Assembly: GCF_038433135.1 (NCBI RefSeq)
Contig: NZ_JBCDMV010000008.1
Coordinates: 124,001-188,000 of the forward strand
DNA from: Luteococcus sp038433135
Lineage (GTDB): Bacteria > Actinomycetota > Actinomycetes > Propionibacteriales > Propionibacteriaceae
DNA: 64,000 nucleotides
Reading direction: 5' to 3'
Shown here: positions 7,506 to 15,693 of the stretch, one piece after another
How the letters are laid out: each line of letters opens with the position of its first letter
How positions within the stretch are numbered: the first letter of the stretch is position 1
Position numbers and translations under genes: made by a program
Notes under the pieces: model-generated
Told to the model about the DNA's origin: nothing
The model's input: only the letters and a program-made list of their open reading frames with translations
The model's database searches: none

Positions 7506-8660
7506 CTATCCTCCCGAACCCGCGGCATCGTCGTCGGCCAATTCGAGGTCCCGGCCGTCCGTGTCGTCGTACCAGCCGTAGGGCAGGATCACCTTGGCGC
7601 GCGGGGTGCCCTGGCGTCCGCGCGGCTTGCCCAGCTCCAGTTCCGGGAAGGGCGCGTCGTGGTCCAGCTGCGCCAGCAGCGCGTCGAAGGTCTCGAAGTC
7701 GCTGATCATCGCCAACTGGTGCCGCAGTTCACCGCCCACCGGGAAGCCCTTGAAGTACCAGGCCATGTGCTTGCGCAGGTCGGTCAGGCCGTGCTTCTCC
7801 CCCATGATCTCGGCGAGCAGTTCGCCATGCCGACGCACCATCGCCGACACCTCGCCGAGCGTCGGCTTGTGCTGGGTCTCCCGGCCGGCAAAGGCGTCGG
7901 CCAGATCCCGGAAGAGCCACGGACGGCCCAGGCAACCGCGGCCCACCTCGACCCCGGCGGCGCCGGTCTGCGCCATCATCCGCATCGCGTCGCTGGCCTC
8001 CCAGATGTCCCCATTGCCCAGCACCGGGATGCCGACGTGCTCCACCAGCCGCGCGATCGCGTCCCAGTCGGCCTCGCCGGAATAGGCCTCACCGACGGTG
8101 CGGGCGTGCAAGCAGATGGCGGCAACACCCTCCTGCTGCGCGATCCGACCGGCCTCCAGGTAGTAAAGGTGGTCATCGTCGATTCCCTTGCGGGTCTTCA
8201 TGGTGACCGGCACGCCGTAGGAATCGGCCGCCTTGACCACTGCCCGCAGGATCGCGCGGAATCGTTCCTGCTTCCAGGGCAGTGCACCGCCGCCGCCCTT
8301 GCGGGTGACCTTGGGCACCGGGCAGCCGAAGTTCAAATCGACGTGGTTGACGCCGTACTGATCGCACAGCACATGGGTGGCACGGGCCACCATCTCCGGA
8401 TCCACGCCATAGGTCTGCACGCTGCGCACCACCTCATTGGGGGCGAATCCGAGCATCTTCTTGGTCTTGCGATCCTGAATCACGATCCCGCGACTGGTGA
8501 GCATCTCGCACACATACAAACCGGCCCCCTGTTCGGCGCACAGCTGCCGGAAGGCGCGATTGGTGATGCCGGCCATCGGGGCCAGGACCACGGGCGTGTC
8601 GACGACCACGGCATCGGTCTTGCTGGGTGCCGACAGACGAAGGGGCGGATAGACGCTCAC
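7506..8660 (-). CDS. dusB: tRNA-dihydrouridine synthase B
   Basis: FMN- and NADPH-dependent reduction of uridines in the tRNA D loop. The TIM-barrel domain begins VVLAPMAGITNRAFR near residue 19. The catalytic cysteine is in LNFGCPVPKVTRKGGG, HARTVGEAYSGEADW follows, and VLGNGDIW and EVGRGCLGRPWLF form the phosphate-binding end. A C-terminal helical tRNA-binding domain completes 384 residues. Start GTG 8660 precedes VYPPLRLS and gives the usual family length; the frame remains open upstream but that extension resembles nothing. It is the first gene of the dusB-dgt pair. The C-terminus carries an acidic tail (ELADDDAAGSGG). Confidence 0.93.
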   Translation of the reverse strand: MSVYPPLRLSAPSKTDAVVVDTPVVLAPMAGITNRAFRQLCAEQGAGLYVCEMLTSRGIVIQDRKTKKMLGFAPNEVVRSVQTYGVDPEMVARATHVLCDQYGVNHVDLNFGCPVPKVTRKGGGGALPWKQERFRAILRAVVKAADSYGVPVTMKTRKGIDDDHLYYLEAGRIAQQEGVAAICLHARTVGEAYSGEADWDAIARLVEHVGIPVLGNGDIWEASDAMRMMAQTGAAGVEVGRGCLGRPWLFRDLADAFAGRETQHKPTLGEVSAMVRRHGELLAEIMGEKHGLTDLRKHMAWYFKGFPVGGELRHQLAMISDFETFDALLAQLDHDAPFPELELGKPRGRQGTPRAKVILPYGWYDDTDGRDLELADDDAAGSGG

Positions 8661-9069
8661 GAACTCACTCTCACGGTTGGGTGGCCGCTGATCCAACGGC
8701 CGGACCAACTCTAGTTGCGCCCACCGACAATTCCGGCATGTCATCGCCGGGCCACCGCTGCGCACTGCCACAAGCGTCGCCATACTCCTCCAACGGTCGG
8801 CCCACGCTCTCACTTGTCGCCCCGCTGATCCAACCGTCGCTCTACGACTGCAATACCCGTGGCAGGGCCACTGTTCCGGGAACACCGCCAACATCCAGGG
8901 AGCAAGGTCACCTTCCTCGACGCACGCCGTGGAGACGCCAGGAGCCTCTTTGTAGGAATCCCACCACGAACCGGCCCCAGACTCTGCGTGAATCCTTGCC
9001 GCATTGGAGCATCCGCACGCACTAGCGTCGCAATGATCCTGTTTCCAGCCTTGGAGGACCTCAGCGCGC
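8661..9069. other. Intergenic region upstream of the carboxylase gene (409 bases)
   Basis: No credible gene. The 13-base sequence CCGCTGATCCAAC occurs at 8685-8697 and again at 8822-8834, and a related TCCAACGGTCGG lies at 8789-8800. A possible -10 TAGCGT sits near 9024. The region separates divergent dusB and the carboxylase gene and probably holds both promoters. Whether the repeated motif is an operator cannot be told from one sequence. Confidence 0.4.
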
Positions 9070-12000
9070 ATGAGCACCAGCACCCCGGCCACCCCCATCC
9101 GTCGACTCGCCATCGTCAACCGCGGCGAGGCCGCCATGCGACTCATCCACGCGGTGCGGGAGCTGAACGCCGAGCAGCCGCACGCGGAGCAGATCCAGGT
9201 GATCGCGCTGCACACCACCGGCGAAGCGCACGCGATGTTCGTCCGGGAGGCCGACACTGCGCATGACCTGGGCCCTGCCAGCGCGCGGCCCTACCTCAAC
9301 CTGGAGGTGCTGGAGAGTGCCCTGGTCGCCACCGGCGCCGACGCCGCGTGGGTGGGCTGGGGCTTCGTCGCGGAGGATCCGGCCTTCGCCGAGCTGTGCG
9401 GGCGGCTCGGGATCATCTTCGTCGGGCCCAGCGCCGACGCAATGCGCCAGCTGGGCGACAAGATCGGCTCCAAGCTGATCGCCGAGGAGGTGGGCGTCCC
9501 GGTGGCGCCGTGGAGCCGCGGCGGGGTGGACAGCCTGGACGACGCCCTGCGTGTCGCCAACCAGATCGGCTACCCGCTGATGCTGAAGGCCACTGCCGGT
9601 GGCGGCGGCCGCGGCATCCAGAAGGTCAGCAGCGACGCCGAGCTGACCGACGTCTTCGAGCGCACCCGGGGTGAGGCCGAACGCGCCTTTGGCTCCGGCG
9701 TCGTCTTCCTGGAGAGCCTGGTCACCGGTGCCCGGCACGTCGAGGTGCAGGTGATCAGCGACGGACAGACGGCCTGGGCACTGGGCGTGCGTGACTGTTC
9801 CGTGCAGCGCCGCAACCAGAAGGTGATCGAGGAATCGGCCTCTCCCCTGCTCAGCCCGGAGAAGGTGGCTGAGGTGAAGGTCAGCGCCGAGCGGCTCGCG
9901 GTGCGCGTGGGCTATCGCGGCGCATGCACCGTCGAATTCCTCTACCAGCCCGAGCAGGAACTGTTCGCCTTCCTGGAGGTCAACACCCGGCTGCAGGTGG
10001 AGCATCCGATCACCGAACTGACCACCCGTACAGATCTGGTGAAGCTGCAGCTGCACGTCGCCGCCGGTGGCCAGTTGACCGGCGACAAGCCCACCGAGAT
10101 CGGGCATGCGGTGGAGGCCCGCCTGAATGCCGAGGACGCCGATCGCGACTTCGCGCCCGCCCCCGGCCTGATCCAGCACCTGGTGCTGCCCGCCGGCCCC
10201 GGCATCCGGGTGGACACCGGCGTCGAGGCCGGGGACACCATTCCGGCCGACTTCGACTCCATGATCGCCAAGATCATTGCCTACGGCGCCACCCGCACCG
10301 AGGCGCTGGGCCGGCTGAGGCGGGCGATGGCCGACACCCAGGTGGTGATCGACGGCGGCACCACCAACAAGTCCTTCGTGCTGGAGCTGCTGGACCAGCC
10401 CGCCGTCGTGGACGGTTCGGGCGACGACGGCTGGGCAGACACCGGCTGGATCGACCGGACCCGCGCCACCGGCGGCCTGCAACGCAGCACGCATTCCGGC
10501 GCCGCGCTGGTGGTCGCCGGGATCGAGGCCTACCTGGCCGCCGAGGAGGTGGAACGTGCCCGCTTCCTGGACACGGCCCGGCGTGGCCGGCCGCTGGCCA
10601 ACCACGAGCTGGGCCGCCCGATCGAGCTCAAGCTGCGTGGCACCACCCACGCCGTGCAGGTGCTGCGGATGGGCCCGCAGGCCTTCGAGGTGCGGCTGGG
10701 TTCCGGCGATCGGGCCCGCCCGATCCTGTGCGAGTTCGCCCGGCAGGACGAGTTCACCGCGCGCCTGGTCACCGGGGGCCACGGCTACCGGGTGTTGCTG
10801 GGCAAGCCCGGCCCGGTCCAGACCATCGAGATCGACGGCCAGGTGCACCGGATCAGCCGCGACGAGGGCGGCGTGCTCCGCTCCCAGGCGCCGGCGCTGG
10901 TGGTCGCCACCCCAGTGCAGGAGGGTGACGTGGTTGCCGCCGGCGACCGGGTGCTGGTGCTGGAGTCCATGAAGATGGAAACCATCATCACCGCGCCCTT
11001 CGCAGCGCGGATCAAGGAGATCGCGGTGCGGGCCGGCACCCAGGTGGAGACCGGCGCACCGCTGGCCCGGCTGGAGCCGCTGGCCCAGCCTGGCGCCGAG
11101 CAGGTGCAGGAGGAGACCGTCGAGTTGGACCTGCCCGCGCAGGCCGATGCCGTCGACGACTGCGACGCTGCCCGCGCTGCCCTGCGCCAGGTGCTGCTGG
11201 GTTTTGACACCGACCCGGAGGATCCGGCGCTGCCGCTGACCCGCTACCTCGGGCTTCGCCCCGACTGCGCCCTGACGCTCGCGCCGGAGGCCGAACTGCT
11301 CGGGGTCTTCGCTGACGTCGTCGAGCTGCACCGCAACCAGCCCGACCGCACCCACGCAGACGACGACCTGGGCAAGCCGGCCGACCGGGTGCACACCACC
11401 CGCGAGTACTTCCAGCGCTACCTGCACAGCCTGGACATCGAGCGGGAGCAGCTGCCCGAGGCCTTCGCCACCCGGCTGACCACGGTGCTGGCGCACTACG
11501 GCGTCACCAGCCTGGACCACTCCCCACAGCTCGAGGAGGCCGTCTTCCGGCTCTTCCTGCTGCAGCAGCGTTGGACCCCGGCGTTGCAGGTGGTCACCGG
11601 AATCCTGCAGCAGTGGGCCGCCCGGGACCGTCCGCGGGAGGCCGGCCAGCAGACGCGTCAGGTGCTGGACCGGCTGGTACTGGCCACCCAGCGTCGCTTC
11701 CCGCGGGTCGGTGACCTGGCGCGCAGCATCCGCTACCGCTGGTTCGACCAGCCCGCGCTGGACGCGCAGCAGGCCACCGCCCTGGCCCAGGTGCCGGAGC
11801 TGCTGGGTCACCTGCAGGCTCTGCCCGACGGCACCACCCGGCAGGCCGTGGCGGAGGAGCTGGTGGCTGCTCCGGACCGGCTGATCGGCTTCCTGGGCGT
11901 CGATCCCGCCAGTCGCGCCACCGCCGAGGAGCCGCTGCTGGGCATCCTGGCCCAGCGGCACTACCGCGGCCACGGCCTGACCAACCTGCAGGAACGGGTG

Positions 12001-14595
12001 GTGGACGGCCGCGGCGTGGTCACCGCCGACTACCGGATCGACCAGCAGCCCACCCGGCTGGTCTCGGCGATCGGCAGCTACGACGAGTTCACCGCCGACT
12101 CCGGGCTGGCCAGTCTGGTCGGTCAGCTGGTGGCCCAGCGCGAGGACGGCCAGCAAGCCGTCGTCGACCTCTACCTGACCGCCGAGAACGCTCCTGCCGG
12201 TGACGAGCTGGCCGCCGAGGTGATCGCCCGCGCCCAGCGGCTGGGCTTCGTCGGTGACCTGCGCCGGCTGGTGGTCAGCATCCTGCCGCTACGTGCCGGC
12301 GCGGTGGAATACCTCACGCTGCGGCCCGGCGCCGACGGACTGGTCGAGGACCGGATCCAGCGCGGCCACCACCCGATGGTGGGCCGTCAGCTCAACCTGT
12401 GGCGGCTGGAGAACTTCGGCCTGGAACGGCTCGACGCCCCGGGCACCACGGTGCTGCTGAGGGCCACCGCCAAGACCAATCCCGATGACGTGCGGCTGGT
12501 GGCGCTGGCGCAGGTGCGCCGGCTGAGCATCCTGCGCGACGAGGACGGTCAGGTCACCGGCATGCCCCACCTGGAGCGTGCCCTGATCAATGCCACCGAC
12601 GCCATCCGCCGGGCCCGTAGCGGGGCCAAGAAGGGCGAGCTGGATCACAACCACGTCTGGATCCATGTCTGGGGCGAACACGATGTCGACCTGCGCAACC
12701 TGGGTTCGCTGGAGCGCACGCTGGCCCCGCTCACCGCCGACGCCGGCATCACCGAGGTGCGGATCCAGGCCAGCGTCACCCGTGCCCCCGGGACCGAGCC
12801 GGTGCCGACGGTGGTGCGGTTCAGCCTGCAGCCCGGTTTCGGGGTTCGCTTCCAGATCCAGGATCCGGCCACCGAGCCGCTGGCCCCGGTGAGCGCCTAT
12901 GACGAGAAGGTGCTGCGCGCCCGCCGCCGCGGCCTGGTCTACCCCTACGAGCTGTTCGGTCTGGTGGCCAGCTCCCGCGGCAGCGCGGTCGAGCTGGACC
13001 TGGACGAGTCGGGCGCGCTGGTGAGCGTCGACCGTGAGCCGGGCCGCAACAGCGCCGGGATCATCGTGGCAGACGTCTCCACCCCCACCCAGATCCACCC
13101 TGAGGGGGTGCGCCGGGTGGTGCTCTTCGGGGACCCGTTGAAGTCCCTGGGGTCCATCGGCCGTGTGGAGGCCGACCGGATCGTCGCCGCGATCGACCGC
13201 GCGCAGGAGCTGGGGGTGCCGGTGGACTGGTTCACACTGAGCTCCGGCGCCCGGATCTCCATGGAGTCCGGCACCGAGAACATGGACGCTGTCGCGCACG
13301 CGCTGCGACGGATCGTGAACTTCACCCAGGGCGGGGGTGAGATCAATGTGATCGTCGCCGGGATCAATGTCGGCGCCCAGCCGTACTGGAATGCCGAGGC
13401 CACCATGCTGATGCACACCAAGGGCATCCTGGTGATGACCCCGGATTCGGCGATGGTGCTCACCGGCAAGCAGTCGCTGGACTTCTCCGGCGGCGTCTCC
13501 GCCGAGGACAACTACGGCATTGGCGGCTACGACCGGATCATGGGCCCCAACGGGCAGGCCCAGTACTGGGCCAATGACCTGGCCGGTGCGCAGCAGATCC
13601 TGATGCGGCACCACGAGCACAGCTACATCGCGCCCGGCGAATCCGCCCCGCGGGAGATCCCCACCACCGACGAGGATGGCCGCGACATCGGCCTGACCCC
13701 GCACTCCTGCGAGGGCAGCGACTTCGGCACCGTCGCGGAGATCTTCAGCGCCGACAAGAATCCGGAGCGCAAGAAGCCTTTTGACATCCGCACGGTGATG
13801 CGCGCGGTCGCGGATGCGGATCATGAGCCGCTGGAGCGCTGGGCGCAGATGGCCAATGCCGACACCTCGGTGGTCTTCGACACCACCATCGGCGGCATGC
13901 CGATCAGCCTGGTGGGCATCGAGTCCAAGCCGACGCCGCGCGCCGGTTACCTGCCCGCCGACGGCCCGGATTCCTTCACCGGCGGCACGCTCTTCCCCCG
14001 CTCGTCCAAGAAGACCGCTCGCGCAATCAATGCCGCCTCCGGCAACCGGCCGCTGGTGGTGCTGGCCAACCTGTCAGGTTTCGACGGCTCCCCGGAGTCG
14101 ATGCGCAACCTGCAACTGGAGTACGGCGCCGAGATCGGCCGGGCGATGGTCAACTTCGACGGGCCCATCGTCTTCGTCGTGATCAGCCGCTACCACGGCG
14201 GTGCCTTCGTGGTCTTCTCCAAGGCACTCAACGACAACATGACCGTGCTGGCGCTGGAGGGCTCCTACGCGTCGGTGATCGGCGGCGCCCCCGCCGCCGC
14301 GGTCGTCTTTGCCCGCGACGTGGCCAAGCGGGTGGAGGCCGATGCCCGGCTGGTGGAACTCAAGGCCCGGATCGAGCAGGCCGACGAGGCGGCCAAGGTG
14401 CCGCTGCAGGCGGAGCTGGCCGAGCTGCGCGAGAACGTCCGGGCGGAGATGATCTCCACCGTCGCCGGGGAGTTCGACGCCGTGCACAATGTGCACCGCG
14501 CCGTGGAGGTGGGCTCCATCGACGACGTGGTCAGCGTCGCCACCCTCCGCCCCCGGATCATCGAGATCCTCCGGGCAGCCAGGAACAGGGGCTGA
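9070..14595 (+). CDS. Single-chain biotin-dependent acyl-CoA carboxylase (BC-BCCP-central-CT)
   Basis: One 1841-residue polypeptide carries a complete biotin carboxylase and carboxyltransferase. The biotin carboxylase (about residues 12-460) shows MLKATAGGGGRGIQKV and EVNTRLQVEHPITELT. The biotin carrier domain has ESMKMET with biotinylated Lys635. A central region of about 550 residues without recognised motifs follows, then a carboxyltransferase (about 1230-1830) with GGEINVIVAGINVGAQPYW, SGGVSAEDNYGIGGYDRIMG and SYASVIGGAPAAAVVFARDV. The order matches eukaryotic acetyl-CoA carboxylase and the single-chain carboxylases known from Deinococcus and some actinobacteria. The acyl-CoA substrate is not determined by sequence; acetyl-, propionyl- or longer acyl-CoA are possible. 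GGAGG lies 12 bases before ATG 9070. Confidence 0.9.
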   Translation: MSTSTPATPIRRLAIVNRGEAAMRLIHAVRELNAEQPHAEQIQVIALHTTGEAHAMFVREADTAHDLGPASARPYLNLEVLESALVATGADAAWVGWGFVAEDPAFAELCGRLGIIFVGPSADAMRQLGDKIGSKLIAEEVGVPVAPWSRGGVDSLDDALRVANQIGYPLMLKATAGGGGRGIQKVSSDAELTDVFERTRGEAERAFGSGVVFLESLVTGARHVEVQVISDGQTAWALGVRDCSVQRRNQKVIEESASPLLSPEKVAEVKVSAERLAVRVGYRGACTVEFLYQPEQELFAFLEVNTRLQVEHPITELTTRTDLVKLQLHVAAGGQLTGDKPTEIGHAVEARLNAEDADRDFAPAPGLIQHLVLPAGPGIRVDTGVEAGDTIPADFDSMIAKIIAYGATRTEALGRLRRAMADTQVVIDGGTTNKSFVLELLDQPAVVDGSGDDGWADTGWIDRTRATGGLQRSTHSGAALVVAGIEAYLAAEEVERARFLDTARRGRPLANHELGRPIELKLRGTTHAVQVLRMGPQAFEVRLGSGDRARPILCEFARQDEFTARLVTGGHGYRVLLGKPGPVQTIEIDGQVHRISRDEGGVLRSQAPALVVATPVQEGDVVAAGDRVLVLESMKMETIITAPFAARIKEIAVRAGTQVETGAPLARLEPLAQPGAEQVQEETVELDLPAQADAVDDCDAARAALRQVLLGFDTDPEDPALPLTRYLGLRPDCALTLAPEAELLGVFADVVELHRNQPDRTHADDDLGKPADRVHTTREYFQRYLHSLDIEREQLPEAFATRLTTVLAHYGVTSLDHSPQLEEAVFRLFLLQQRWTPALQVVTGILQQWAARDRPREAGQQTRQVLDRLVLATQRRFPRVGDLARSIRYRWFDQPALDAQQATALAQVPELLGHLQALPDGTTRQAVAEELVAAPDRLIGFLGVDPASRATAEEPLLGILAQRHYRGHGLTNLQERVVDGRGVVTADYRIDQQPTRLVSAIGSYDEFTADSGLASLVGQLVAQREDGQQAVVDLYLTAENAPAGDELAAEVIARAQRLGFVGDLRRLVVSILPLRAGAVEYLTLRPGADGLVEDRIQRGHHPMVGRQLNLWRLENFGLERLDAPGTTVLLRATAKTNPDDVRLVALAQVRRLSILRDEDGQVTGMPHLERALINATDAIRRARSGAKKGELDHNHVWIHVWGEHDVDLRNLGSLERTLAPLTADAGITEVRIQASVTRAPGTEPVPTVVRFSLQPGFGVRFQIQDPATEPLAPVSAYDEKVLRARRRGLVYPYELFGLVASSRGSAVELDLDESGALVSVDREPGRNSAGIIVADVSTPTQIHPEGVRRVVLFGDPLKSLGSIGRVEADRIVAAIDRAQELGVPVDWFTLSSGARISMESGTENMDAVAHALRRIVNFTQGGGEINVIVAGINVGAQPYWNAEATMLMHTKGILVMTPDSAMVLTGKQSLDFSGGVSAEDNYGIGGYDRIMGPNGQAQYWANDLAGAQQILMRHHEHSYIAPGESAPREIPTTDEDGRDIGLTPHSCEGSDFGTVAEIFSADKNPERKKPFDIRTVMRAVADADHEPLERWAQMANADTSVVFDTTIGGMPISLVGIESKPTPRAGYLPADGPDSFTGGTLFPRSSKKTARAINAASGNRPLVVLANLSGFDGSPESMRNLQLEYGAEIGRAMVNFDGPIVFVVISRYHGGAFVVFSKALNDNMTVLALEGSYASVIGGAPAAAVVFARDVAKRVEADARLVELKARIEQADEAAKVPLQAELAELRENVRAEMISTVAGEFDAVHNVHRAVEVGSIDDVVSVATLRPRIIEILRAARNRG

Positions 14596-14611
14596 CCAGG
14601 GCAGCACCGAT

Positions 14612-14631
14612 CCCCGAGTCCGTCGAGGGGC
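14612..14631. repeat. Degenerate half-copy of the PEPVEG-type repeat
   Basis: CCCCGAGTCCGTCGAGGGGC resembles the right arm (CCGAGCCTGTCGAGG) with two changes. It lies between the convergent carboxylase and ROK genes. Confidence 0.4.
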
Positions 14632-14633
14632 CC

Positions 14634-15683
14634 TCAGGCGGTGGTCATGTGGGCCCGGATCGCCATCGTCGCGGCGCCCCGGGCCCATTCGGCAAAGTTC
14701 AACGCATCGATCTTGACCTGCTCACGGCCCAGATCGGTGTAGCGGGCGACGCCATCGAAGAGCGCCTGGGTCAGCACCTTTGCCTGGCGACCGGTGAGCT
14801 CCTGCGCGCCCTCGCCGGAGACCAGCACGCGTTCGGGCGCCGTGACGGCACACAGCTGTCCCACCAGCTGGCCCATGGCCTGCGCCACGTCCAGCAGTAC
14901 CTGCTCGAGCGCCTCGTCCTGCAGCCTGGCCACGATCGCCCCGGTTTCCACCACGTCCTGCAGCCGACGTCCGTCGTCCAGCCGCAGCCCGCCGATCAGT
15001 CCGGCGCGCCCGCGGTGCCCGCGCACCAACTCGTCCTCACAGACCAGTCCGGCGCCCACGCCCGCCCCCAGGGTGACCACCAGGAAATCCCGAACACCGC
15101 GCCCAAAACCGAACCAGTGCTCGGCCAGGGTGAAGGCTGTGACGTCATTCTCCACCACGCAGGGCAGACCGGTCCGCTCGCGGATCATCGTCCCCAGTGG
15201 GAGCTGCGGCCAGCCCATGTACTCGGCCTCGGAGACCATTCCCGTCTCGTCCACGCTGGCCCCCAGGCAGACCCCGATCCCGTCGGGCTGCCGCTGGCCG
15301 CACCAGTCCATCAGGGCGGCCACGGCCAGGACCGCCGCCGCCGGCTCCCGGTAGTCGCCGGCAAAGACCTCGCTGACCAGCACCGCCCCCTTCAGATCGG
15401 TCAGCACCGCATACATCTCGCCCCGGACGAACTTGACCCCCAGGAAGTGCGCCCGGCTGGCATCGACGTCCAACGGCACAGCCGGGCGGCCGGTGGTCAG
15501 CGGGGCAACCGGTGCCCCTTCCAGCAACAGTCCCTCCTTGACAAGGGGTTTGGTCAGCCGCGTGAGGCTCGGTGCGGAGAGTCCCAGCACGCGGCCGAGT
15601 TCCGTTCGGGAGACGGGCCCCAGCCGCAGCACCGCCAGCGCCACTCGTCGCGACGACGTGTCCAGCCCAGGAAGCGGATTCAT
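14634..15683 (-). CDS. ROK-family transcriptional regulator
   Basis: A 349-residue protein with an N-terminal winged helix (SRTELGRVLGLSAPSLTRLTKPLVKEGLL, about residues 25-53) and a sugar-kinase-type ROK domain (LVVTLGAGVGAGLV near 205). This is the layout of sugar-responsive repressors such as NagC or XylR rather than of ROK kinases. It starts ten bases after the alpha-galactosidase stop and is co-oriented, so it probably regulates that gene in response to a galactoside. The usual zinc-binding CxCGxxGCxE segment after the conserved GHRG is missing and reads GLIGGLRLDDGRRLQ, a known but less common state in the family. The ribosome-binding site is weak. Confidence 0.88.
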   Translation of the reverse strand: MNPLPGLDTSSRRVALAVLRLGPVSRTELGRVLGLSAPSLTRLTKPLVKEGLLLEGAPVAPLTTGRPAVPLDVDASRAHFLGVKFVRGEMYAVLTDLKGAVLVSEVFAGDYREPAAAVLAVAALMDWCGQRQPDGIGVCLGASVDETGMVSEAEYMGWPQLPLGTMIRERTGLPCVVENDVTAFTLAEHWFGFGRGVRDFLVVTLGAGVGAGLVCEDELVRGHRGRAGLIGGLRLDDGRRLQDVVETGAIVARLQDEALEQVLLDVAQAMGQLVGQLCAVTAPERVLVSGEGAQELTGRQAKVLTQALFDGVARYTDLGREQVKIDALNFAEWARGAATMAIRAHMTTA

Positions 15684-15693
15684 CGGTGCCCGT

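Noticed and set aside
8810..9022. A 70-residue minus-strand frame upstream of the carboxylase gene
   Set aside because: No ribosome-binding site, no recognisable domain and composition unlike the real genes. It was left as noncoding.
9061..12156. A 1031-residue open frame antisense to the carboxylase gene
   Set aside because: It is rich in His/Gln/Gly/Leu with no motif, and the opposite strand carries unmistakable carboxylase domains. It is a by-product of GC-rich codon use.
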